Translations under genes and position numbers: made by a program
NCBI RefSeq assembly: GCF_963678635.1
Contig: NC_087063.1
Span: 80,831,574-80,895,573, forward strand
Source: Symsagittifera roscoffensis
Lineage: Eukaryota > Xenacoelomorpha > Acoela > Convolutidae
DNA: 64,000 nucleotides
Direction: 5' to 3'
Shown here: one piece after another, positions 1 to 9,512 of the stretch
Layout of the letters: each line of letters begins with the position of its first letter
Numbering within the stretch: the first letter of the stretch is position 1
The notes under the pieces: generated by a model
Database searches by the model: none
What the model was told of the DNA's origin: nothing
The model's input: the letters and a program-made list of their open reading frames with translations, nothing else

Positions 1-435
1 GTAATGTACTCTTAGTCAGTCGCAGTACAATAGTCGAACCTGTCTTTTAAAGAAAAAGCTTTCCCTGCTCGGTGCTGCGCCAAACAGACAAAACTTTGAA
101 GGCAGTAATTTTCTCAAGTGGGCGTCTATTGCACCCACCGAGTACTGTGTTACCTCTCTGCCTTCGGACTGCCCGAGCTAGACTTACTAAAATCCTCAGG
201 GCAGTCACTTTTCTCAAAAACGTATTATGTTACAATCCACACCAATGAATCACGCTCTTTTTAATTTAGACTTAGTGTCGCGAATATCCGAGTTCGGAGC
301 TGTTTTGTTTTGGTCTTGTTCTTATTGAAAGGCAAGTTACCAGTACAGTCACTGATACCTAGCCTGTGTTCTAATAACCTAATACCTCTCACTTTTTAGT
401 CTTTCTTTCGCCTACCTAAGTCCTTTAATAAAATA

Positions 436-700
436 ATACCCCTCCGGAGTGGCACAAATAGGACCCTTCCGGACTAATAGAATCTAGACCCCTCCGGATT
501 GGGACCCCTCTGAGTTAGTTAATATAAGACCCCTCCGGATTTGGACCCCTCCGAATTAGCAACTATAAGACCCCTCCGGATTCGGACCCCTCCTAACTTG
601 AAAAATCTTTGACCCCTCCGGATTGGGAGCCCTCCGGTTTTGTAAAAGTAGCTTTTCGGAGATTTCCTACTTTCAACCTATACTCCTCCGGATACGTTCT
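436..700. repeat. Short-period minisatellite with ACCCCTCCGGATT core
   Basis: The core GACCCCTCCGGATT followed by GGACCCCTCC recurs in a loose tandem array. Higher-order units of roughly 40-65 bases include an AT-rich spacer such as TTAGTTAATATAA or TTAGCAACTATAA. Copies are imperfect, which points to an old or slowly turning-over array. Confidence 0.6.
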
Positions 701-2216
701 CCGCTGCAATTTTGCTCTTTCAATTAACTAGGAAGGGTATGCACTACTTTCCTAGACCCTTCCGGATTGAAGTTAAGCCTCTTATTTGACAATTCACACT
801 AACGGTGAAGGGTCTTATCGCTGGCCTAACTTCGGCTCGATTAAGGTTTTGCTGTGCCTTTAGCCTTCCCTTTTGTCTAGAACAGCCTAAAATTACTTTA
901 TTCAACCGCTATTACCTTTTGATAGGGGTATAAATGCTTTTCTAAAAGAAATTTATAAAACGTGAAGGGTGTACCCTTCCAAATTTAGGAATTTGCTAAA
1001 AACAATCTCAAAAAATTTTCACGCTTACTTTTCCGAAAAATTTCTGTCCCTATCAGTAAGTTCAGCTAATTTCTGATCTATTGGTACCAAGATCAACTCA
1101 ATATGCTCAGTAGTTCCAAAGTTATTAACCAAAACGTCTTTTTTCTAAACTCAAGAATTTTCTCTCTTACAGGTTCCGCCTAACTTTTTCCGCAAAAATG
1201 GTCCTTTCGACCTAAAAATTATTGATCCGAGCTCAGGAGGCCTATACTCTTCTAGTTCAATGCAAAAGACCCGATCTTAAACGCTTTTGTAGAAGAAATT
1301 TGCGAAAAACTATGCTACCTGTACCCCTCCGGATTGATGAATCCACCAAATCAAACACGTTAAGTCCGATTTTTCTGCAACCCGGAAGGCTTTCGGGTAG
1401 CAAGTTTTGAAACTTGTAGATTCACTAGTGGACACTGTCCGAACAACTATTTTCACTGTCGTAACTCAAAAATTTCAAAAAAATTTCTGAATTTATAGTG
1501 TTTCGTTTTCTCAAAAATCACGAAATTTCGGTTTTCGGTACCAAAATAGTTCCAACCACCTTCGAACTTAACTTAACTTAACCGGTTCTATCTATTATGG
1601 TAGTGCAGTGACGATGTAACACACTAACATAGCGCTTTTTTCCGTTTCAAAAAATATCGAGATCTCAAAAATCGCGACTTGTGGGGGGATCAAAATATCG
1701 CTATTTTGACCCTAAAAACCGGTCTGTTTTCGTTGTTTTTGACTGAAAAACGATATAAGACTATTAATATAGGCTATATAAGTAATAATATTAGTAATAC
1801 TATACCCCTCCGGGTTTGTTTAATATCCGAACTAAGGTGCTTAACTCGGATATTCGCAGTTCGGTGAAGGGTCACTACAGTGCAGCACTGTCGAGCCCCC
1901 CTCAGATTACTATCTTACTTTTTGTACCAAAAGGGATACAAAACTTGTTAACGATACCCAACAGTCGATTGTTGTTGTCGTTGAGCCTCTTCTTGTTGCT
2001 CCTTGTACTGCTTGCCGGATCAGTCTTCTCCCAAGACCCTTCCGAATTGAGCGCAAATCAGCTGACCCTTCCGGATTGAGCGCAATTTATCATTAACGTG
2101 CTTAAATGCTCAAATAACCCTACAGTACAAGCCTCACAAACGGGCTACAAAACTGATCGTAACAATCCTGACTGATATAAATGCCTGTAACAACAATATA
2201 TCTATCAACAACAAAC

Positions 2217-2421
2217 GGGGGGGTCGGATCACATCTTGTCTGGGGGGATGATTTCTACTGATTTTCTACTTTTTTTTTTACTGTTTTTGGTTTTTTCGGT
2301 TATTTTTTTATGTTTTTTGTTTTTCTTGGGTACTATACTACTTTTTGTTTGGTTTTATATATATCTTTAAGTGTTTTTGGTCACAAACCTCTCATGGAAC
2401 GAGGGAATGGCCGATCCCCCC
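2217..2421. repeat. Possible inverted-repeat element (MITE-like)
   Basis: The left end reads GGGGGGGTCGGATCA and the right end reads TGGCCGATCCCCCC. These form an imperfect terminal inverted repeat around a T-rich 205-base body. No convincing target-site duplication is seen, so this is tentative. Confidence 0.3.
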
Positions 2422-3342
2422 ACCCTTCCTGATTCGTGAATTTTCGGTCTTAACTAAGTTAAAAAACTATTCACGGTAATCCTGAAGGCTTCCGCGTTCC
2501 GAACTACCCTTCCACCCCGGCGGTTTAGGCCTATTAAGGGCGTTTATGTGAGCATCCGCTCGGCGCCGAGTGCTCGTTAACGGTTCTGCCGGTCATGATG
2601 TTAAAAAGAATAACACCCAGGAGCGCCATAAAAACATGTATGTAACATTCGCCCGGAAGATACATATCGACGGAAAACAAAACTAAGTCTTAAGACGACT
2701 GGCTAACTTCTAAACAGAGCTTTGCATGCTTTTCACCGTCTCTACCAAGCCAGTACTTTTCGGTGGTCTTTTCTAAGATCGGGTCGACAAAAACGTTACG
2801 GCTTTCGGCTTCGGTCAAAACACTCAGATTAACTAAATTACATGCAGAAATAGTGAGCTCATGGCTGGGTCTCAGTATCCCCAGACCACGAGGTCACTCC
2901 TAAAAACAGGGCTACTACTTATTATATTACTATTGTTTTTGTTCAGTAGATAAAAATCATCATCTCCATCGAAGATGGATCAACCCTTTCCCCCAACTCC
3001 TAGCTTCTCATCCTTATCAAAATGAATCTAGATATCAATTAAATTCAAGTCAGGACATGACAGGAAGCTAAAAGTTTATGTAACAGGATAAAAGTTTCAG
3101 TTCCTTTACCCTTCCGGATTGATGAATCCGCTGGATCAAGCTCGTTAATCCTGATTTCTTCTTAATCCGGAAGGCCGTCTTTCACCCTTCACCGTTGTTC
3201 GCAACGGCCTTGCAACTATTGTCGCAGCACAATAGTTGCAACTCGGAGTGTTCTCTGTTATTCTGTAACTCGTTGTCGTTTTCCAATCTCGATTTCGTAG
3301 TTGTTGTTAGCGCAGCTAATGTTGTTCTGTTCTTCTTTCTCG

Positions 3343-3560
3343 TTTTAGCCAAAATGGCCGTTTCTGACGTTTCTCAGAAATATGACGTCACAATTCGTAT
3401 TTTTGAAATTTTAAAATACCAGAATATTCCAGCCCTCACCGTTTGGCCGATCGTTCCAATAACGTTCTTAATTCTTAATAATCACCAATCCGGAAGGCTC
3501 GCTGCTAAAAATCCGAATTCTGCAGAGATTGCATTTTTCACATTCTGGTCGAATGTCACA
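3343..3560. repeat. Direct repeat A, copy 1
   Basis: A block of about 218 bases starting TTTTAGCCAAAATGGCCG and ending near CATTCTGGTCGAATG is present again at 4,153-4,371 with only scattered substitutions. It contains the AATCCGGAAGGC motif and two TGACGT half-sites near the start. No coding role is evident. Confidence 0.85.
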
Positions 3561-3634
3561 TACTCCCCGGACAGTCCGGTCAATGGCCTCATTGAATCAC
3601 GCAATGTTCGTAAAATGGTTACAGTGTCATGCAG

Positions 3635-4128
3635 TCTACTTTCTTTAATATTTTAGATTGTGGAATAAAAGTTTTTTAATCTTTTCGTGGTTGATTTGTA
3701 TGAAATGCAATCGAAAACACCCTTAAGCCTAATATTCATGCATTTCACATTCCACAATCCTTGAATACAAAAAGTCATGTAGTTTCAGAAAAAACATATT
3801 CAAGTTTCACTCAAATTTTATACTTTCCAAACGCACCAAGCTTGATAATACTAATTTGCAATGACTGTCTTACATGTCAATTAAAGAAACTATTTTCAAA
3901 CCAAAAGCAAATCAAAGAAAAACAAGTTTTTAACGGAAAGGGTTTATATTTCAATCATAGAATGTCATTTGATACGAAAGGCTCTATATCCCCTCCTCAG
4001 AAAGAAGTTCATATATGATGGTAGTAGTAGCTGAATTTACACATTATGTAGCACTCAACCCTGCACCCCATTATAACACTTATTATGCTTACGCAACACT
4101 TTATGAACACTGGATAGCAAAAATTGGA
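3635..4128 (+). repeat. Direct repeat B, copy 1 (carries an integrase fragment)
   Basis: About 490 bases are repeated at 5,704-6,200. The first 120 bases hold nested inverted repeats: GATTGTGGAAT at 3656-3666 pairs with ATTCCACAATC at 3749-3759, and GAAATGCA at 3702-3709 pairs with TGCATTTC at 3739-3746. The remainder is a fragment of a Ty3/Gypsy integrase. The copy ends abruptly at GCAAAAATTGGA, where repeat A copy 2 follows after a short CT-rich run. Confidence 0.8.
3727..4128 (+). pseudogene. Truncated Ty3/Gypsy integrase fragment
   Basis: The plus-strand frames read peptides such as SEKTYSSFTQILYFPNA, CNDCLTCQL and [19 protein letters not shown]. These match, residue for residue in most places, the zinc-finger end and first catalytic block of the integrase in the large element at 11-29 kb. 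The frame changes once near 4015 and the fragment stops after the third block (EHWIAKIG), so it is a non-functional relic. It is a duplicate of the same segment in the longer relic at 5.26-8.48 kb. Confidence 0.85.
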
Positions 4129-4152
4129 CTTCTTTCTTTTCTTTCTTTTCTC

Positions 4153-4371
4153 TTTTTAGCCAAAATGGCCGTTTCTGACGTTTCTCAGAAATATGACGTC
4201 ATAATTCGAATTTTTGAAATTTTAAAATACCAGAATATTCTAGCCCTCACCGTTTGGCCAATCGTTCCAATCACGTTCTGAATTCTTAATAATCACCAAT
4301 CCGGAAGGCTCGCTGCTAAAAATTCGAATTCTGCAGAGATTGCATTTTTCACATTCTGGTCGAATGGCACA
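4153..4371. repeat. Direct repeat A, copy 2
   Basis: This is the second copy of the block at 3,343-3,560. It follows immediately on a truncated integrase fragment, so the two repeat families (A and B) are interleaved. Confidence 0.85.
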
Positions 4372-4475
4372 AAAGTTTTGATACCAGCTCGTTTTTAATT
4401 CTTAAAATTGATGTTTTTTTAGTATCCGTAACTTCATATATTTTAATCAACCAATTTCTGAACTGTAACCGAACT

Positions 4476-4504
4476 TGTTTTGTTTTGTTTTGTTTTGTTT
4501 TTTG
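4476..4504. repeat. (TTTTG)n microsatellite
   Basis: Five or so tandem TTTTG units are visible; a longer array of the same unit lies at 34,471-34,515. Confidence 0.8.
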
Positions 4505-4639
4505 CTTTTGCTGATGTTGTGTTTTTGTTTGATGTAACCAATGAATTTTAACCAACTTTATTATGTACACTTTGCTATACTGATGCCTCGGCTATTTACT
4601 GTATTGTAATTCAGGTGTTCTTTCTTCTTCTTCTTCTTC

Positions 4640-4815
4640 TTGATTTTACAATTTTACCGAATTCTCAAAAAATCGCTTTATTTTTCCAGAGAGCGCATAA
4701 AGGCTCTTTTTATACTCTTAGAACTTTGCAAGCAACAATCGGAAGTAAAGTATTTTTTTTCAACCTTTTGATTCAGGGAATCGATACCTTCAATGTTGTA
4801 TAATTTTTTTTGAAG
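4640..4815. repeat. Direct repeat C, copy 1
   Basis: About 175 bases, including GCGCATAAAGGCTCTTT and GAATCGATACCTTCAATG, recur at 5,037-5,218 with a small internal length difference. No coding function is recognised. Confidence 0.8.
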
Positions 4816-5036
4816 AAAACTTTTACTTCGATTGCCGAAATTTAATTGAATAAATAAAACCATAATTTCAGTAATCTTTGTGAAGTTGCGATTGGTTGAA
4901 TTTTTTTATAATTTTGAAATAATGATGTCTATGACTATTTTATGATCTTTGATTATTTTTTTACAGATAGTTTAGATAATCAAAACCTGATGATGCACAA
5001 AAAAGTGCGAAAACGTTTGTTTGATCTTATAATTTT

Positions 5037-5218
5037 TACGCGTTCTCAAAAAATTGCTTTTTTTTTCCAGATTTTGAAAAAAGTCTCCAAAGCTCGCATA
5101 AAGGCTCTTTTCATACTCTTAGAACTTTGCAAGCAAAAATCGGAAGTAAAGTATTTTTTTTCAACCTTTTGATTCGGGGAATCGATACCTTCAATGTTGT
5201 ATAATATTTTTTTTGAAG
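5037..5218. repeat. Direct repeat C, copy 2
   Basis: This is the second copy of the block at 4,640-4,815. It lies directly upstream of the eroded Gypsy pol remnant. Confidence 0.8.
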
Positions 5219-5259
5219 ACTGAAAACATATCAACAAAAACCACAACGAAATCAATCAT

Positions 5260-8200
5260 TTCCCTTAGTAGCAAAGAAAGACTTAACGGATATGATAATT
5301 TTGTCAGGTCCTCCCGATTCAATTAAAAAATATCCAATCAAAAAACAATATTTGATTTACAAGACCCTTTGGATAAAATACCTCTCTCCAAAAACAAAAT
5401 TTAAAATATTTTTTGCCCTAACACAGAAACAATGACACTTCAGATATTACAGATATACCAAAATCTTGACCCTGTTATCAGACAACAGACAACTCAAGTC
5501 TTGGCATAAATAAAAAACAACGCGCATTCAAGAAGTTATCACAATACTAGGAAATAAAACCTTACTCCGATATTTTCAAAAACTCAACAATACAAAAATA
5601 AAGGAAAACAATGACATTTTAGAATAGCATCACCAACACACAAAATTATCCTGTCTCTACAAGACCCGATCTATTGTCGTTATATAATCAGAAGTATGCT
5701 GAAGTTCTACTTTCTTTAATATTTTAGATTGTGGAATAAAAGTTTTTTAATCTTTCCGTGGTTGATTTGTATGAAATGCAATTGAAAACACCCTTAAGCC
5801 TAATATTCATGCATTTCACATTCCACAATCCTTGAATACAAAAAATCATGTAGGTTCAGAAAAAAACATATTCAAGTTTCACTCAAATTTTATACTTTCC
5901 AAACGCACCAAGCTTGATAATACTAATTTGCAATGACTGTCTTACATGTCAATTAAAGAAACTATTTTCAAACCAAAAGCAAATCAAAGAAAAACAAGTT
6001 TTTAACGGAAAGGGTTTATATTTCAATCATAGAATGTCATTTGATACGAAAGGCTCTATATCCCCTCCTCAGAAAGAAGTTCATATATGATGGTAGTAGT
6101 AGCTGAATTTACACATTATGTAGCACTCAACCCTGCACCCCATTATAACACTTATTATGCTTACGCAACACTTTATGAACACTGGATAGCAAAAATTGGA
6201 CCACCTGAAAACTTTGCCATAGAAAATGGAACAGAACTCATAAACAACGAAATAGTTAGTCACTTTATAATATTAAACATAGACATAGATCATCGCATGC
6301 CCATGGACAAACGGACTCGTCGACGGCATGAACCGCTCTCTACACGAATACCTTCGCTTTATAATAAACGGAAATGATAAGAATTACACTGAGGGGTCAA
6401 CAGACGTAAAATTGTTCCCATTAGCGTATAATTTTCATATTGCAACAACATTTGAACTATCATCCTGTGATATGGTTTTGAACAAAAACCAAACAAACCT
6501 ATAATACTCACAGCAAGCTCCTCCAAAACGCACAAGATTACTGTCAGCCCAATCAAGAATCAACTTGTTATAACTTACCGCGTCACAGGACGAAGTTTAT
6601 TTTCACTATCCTCAAACTTTAAAATTAGTCTCTGAAACCCATTCAGAATAAATTCTTAACAGAGCTAAAACACACAATAAGAATAATCAGAAAATCGCGA
6701 AAAAGTTATTACAGACAAGTTATTCAGTCTCAAAAAACATCAAGTCTTACGCCAGCATCAAGCTAAAAACAGGAACCTTTGCTTTAATTCTAAATTTTCT
6801 ATTTCAACAAAGAATCTCAAAAAAGCTACAACCTATTTGAAAAGGACCATATCAAATTGAATAAAAATCTACTGACGTAACATACAAACTTATAGAGCAC
6901 AACAAAAAAAACTCGTACAACATAGAAACTATCTTCTTCCATGCTATCTGAAAGAAAGCGCCATTCGTGAACTAACACATTTATATTCCTTTGCAGAACT
7001 ACACATTGTTGATACAAAGACAAAAACTAATAATCAAATGAAAACAACTTTTTCAATAATCACCCCATACAACTCAAAATTAAATATCAGAAACAAATAC
7101 CAAACCAACAGACAAAAACAAAAAGCTAATCGAATACCACAAGAAAAAATTCTCATACGCGAAAAAGGAGAAAAATAACAACAAGGCCAATAAACTCGCC
7201 TTTGAAATCAACCAAGAAAATATTACAAAACTTTTAATCCACAAATTAAAATACTGAATAAAGTGGAATTCCAGCAACCTTCTGATTATATAACGACAAC
7301 AGTAAAATTTTTAGTAAACTTTTTAAAAACTTTCTGCACACAAATATTCATTTTCTCTCTCAGAAAAAATTAGTTCTAAATCAGCCAATCAAATCACTTG
7401 ATATCATCGCACTTTTCATTCAGCACCACCACTATTATTAGCCGACATATCTCCATCTTGAACTAGATCTATAACTCTAACTCAGAGACCTTCAGGTAAA
7501 AAAAAAAGCGCTGCCCTCCTATTTGACAACTTAAATAAATGTCCTATAAGAGTTATAACCCTTTTCTATCAATCAAAACAAAAATCAACAAAACTGTTTC
7601 AATTTAAATCCCAAGTTGATCCCAAATAAATTATTCAATAAGCTTAAAGACAAAAATCAACCTGATCACATGGCCAGAGAACATTCTGTCTCCCAAAAAC
7701 CCCAATCATCACACAATTTAAAAAAAGAATCAGAAAGTTAAAACTCAAACACCCAGACTTCCCTCTAACGAAAACTCTTCTTATCCAACCCACGTTTCCA
7801 AAATCAATCAAAAGTCCGACCCCACTTGATTTCAACTACGAAAAAAATAAATAGACACAGAAAATCATTTTTCAAATGCTTCTTTTCAACTCAGTTACAC
7901 ACATTGAAAAAATGATTTCAATTTTCCGTTCAGTCTTTTCAACATGTTTTGTAACTTTGTATTTCTTTTTCTTAATAGATTTTTACAATTTGTATTTCTC
8001 ATTTTTCTAATCTTCTGTAAGCTATTTTTAATTTTCTTTTGCCTCATTCAAACAGACCTATATTTCTCTCTCCAAAATCATTGATCACCTAATCAGGTAC
8101 AAAACTTGATAAATTCATAAACGTTTTGAAGCTTACTAAGTAGAGAAGGTTTTTTTGTTTTTGTAGTTTTTCTCACCTTCCTAGCTTCTCTACTTCTGAC

Positions 8201-8480
8201 ACTTATATCAAGAAAAAAATAAATAACACAGACTTAAGTAAAATAAAAATCAAAGTTAGTACATTTCAAAATTGCTAATCCACCACCCTATTACGGATTC
8301 CCCTACAGCAAACCCACCCCATGACCCCCCAAGAACACCTACATCTAGCCAAACAAATTAACCCCAATCATCTACTCGTATCTCATATATAAAAAACCCT
8401 ACACCTTTGAAGAAAGACATGCATCATTATCCGAACCATTAATACCAACCCTACGAAAACCAACAACGCGCACAAATCTG
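5260..8480 (+). pseudogene. Eroded Ty3/Gypsy element (pol end, integrase, accessory frames)
   Basis: Broken plus-strand frames align in order with the intact-looking minus-strand element at 11-29 kb. At 5.3-5.4 kb is the end of the RNase H/linker region (FDLQDPLDKIPLSK). At 5.4-5.65 kb is the linker to integrase ([10 protein letters not shown]). At 5.8-6.4 kb are the integrase catalytic blocks ([11 protein letters not shown], then ENGTELINNE where the relative has [10 protein letters not shown], so the first catalytic D of that block is lost). At 6.85-7.0 kb is the integrase tail (RELTHLYSF). At 7.92-8.05 kb is a Phe/Leu-rich stretch, in the place of the small hydrophobic ORFs. At about 8.40-8.46 kb is a match to the proline-rich ORF ([14 protein letters not shown]). 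Many stops and frameshifts make it dead. No LTRs are recognised. Confidence 0.8.
5704..6200 (+). repeat. Direct repeat B, copy 2
   Basis: This second copy of the 3,635-4,128 block continues without interruption into the rest of the eroded integrase. It is therefore the likely source copy and 3,635-4,128 the duplicate. The first 60 bases also match the plus strand at 18,684-18,750 inside the large Gypsy element. That orientation is opposite to the neighbouring integrase homology, which implies a local inversion. Confidence 0.75.
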
Positions 8481-9198
8481 TAAAAAAAACCTGATCTTTT
8501 TTCTCAATTTGTTGCCTAAAGTGGTTAGAATTTTCTCGGCTACTTGCATAGGAGCGGATACTCTTAGTTTCTGAGAATTTTTTACTTAATACGTTTCACT
8601 TTTTATCAACAGAGAACAAATTTTTTCTCACGGAAACGTTTCAAGGTCCTGCATTTGCAAATTTAGGGCCCTGAGCTCCCGCCACCATCAGCGGTTTTCG
8701 ATTTTCTGACTCCCTTGATATTGGTTCTATTCAATTTATGTTTTAGTCAAACAATCTTTAAATTGGAAAAGTGTGCCTTGGTAGGTAATGTACATAAAAC
8801 TTGAGGAGCGCTCATAAAAAAAGTATTTTAGACGAAACATTCAAAAAAGTGACCTAAATACGTTGTTTTTTAAAAACAAACGTTTTTATAGATTTCGGAA
8901 AAAATTCAAACACCTTCACGGGAATAAGTCGATAGAAAAGCCAGTTTGAAAAAATTCAGCTCTATTTTTTTTCCGACCAAAACAGGGCGAATACTTTCAT
9001 CTATTTCTCCATACAGATCTGAAGTGTCAATATGAAATATAAGAAAATATCTCTGAGTTTCTGACCGTTTTTACTCAAACCCGAAGGCTTTTCTAACATC
9101 AAAATTACCTGCTTAAAAAGATTTCTCTCATTTTTCAATTTTGTTGAAATGCAAATAAAAAAGGCAAGCATTGTCAATAAAACAATAAGTCTCAAGAT
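8481..9198. other. Non-coding flank downstream of the kinase gene
   Basis: AT-rich sequence between the eroded Gypsy relic and the kinase stop codon. I see no coding sequence, RNA gene or repeat structure here. Confidence 0.5.
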
Positions 9199-9204
9199 TT
9201 TATT
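9199..9204 (-). promoter_or_regulatory. AATAAA overlapping the kinase stop codon
   Basis: On the minus strand the last codons read GAA CAG AAA TAA A, so AATAAA includes the TAA stop. If used for polyadenylation, the 3' UTR would be only some 10-30 bases long. AT-rich sequence makes chance occurrence possible. Confidence 0.4.
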
Positions 9205-9512
9205 TCTGTTCCGTTTCCGAACTCTTTTCACCTTCGGCATCTGAGGCGTCTAGACTGTTCGCTATTTCATCTGCACTGTTTTTGTGAATCACTTTCTGGA
9301 TGTGTCTGAAATTGGGTCTATTATCTGGGTCCTTTCTCCAGCATTTGGTCATCATTACGTAATACCACTCTGGACATCCGGCTGGCTTGGTGAGTTTGTT
9401 CTCTTTCATCACAAACTGCATGACCTCTTTGTTGCTCATGCCCTTATAAGGAGTGAGTCCTTTGGTGATGATCTCGAAGCATAAAATGCCGAAACTCCAC
9501 ACGTCCGATTTA
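9200..9512 (-). CDS. Kinase exon 8 (C-lobe and tail)
   Basis: The exon begins after TTGTTGCAG and restores an isoleucine codon split as AT|T. It encodes [16 protein letters not shown] and [12 protein letters not shown], the F, G and I helix signatures of the kinase C-lobe. It then runs through an acidic Ser/Glu-rich tail (residues about 611-645) that ends [10 protein letters not shown]. No tyrosine lies in the tail, so the Csk-type inhibitory site of classical Src is missing. The stop is TAA at 9200-9202. Confidence 0.92.

Larger units (their letters stand above)
1..3194. other. Non-coding region with dispersed CCCTTCCGGATT-type motif
   Basis: No credible coding sequence is seen; open frames here are short and unlike known proteins. 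The stretch is marked by about fifteen copies of a CCC(C/T)TCCGGATT-like core (for example near 441, 470, 487, 530, 571, 611, 757, 1322, 1806, 2038, 2064 and 3113). Some copies are in the opposite orientation (near 1380 and 3168). Two of them, at about 1320-1400 and 3110-3180, sit in a related 75-base context where a forward motif followed by GATGAATCC is paired with a reverse AATCCGGAAGGC or similar. Whether this is decayed mobile DNA or a local satellite cannot be told. Confidence 0.5.
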
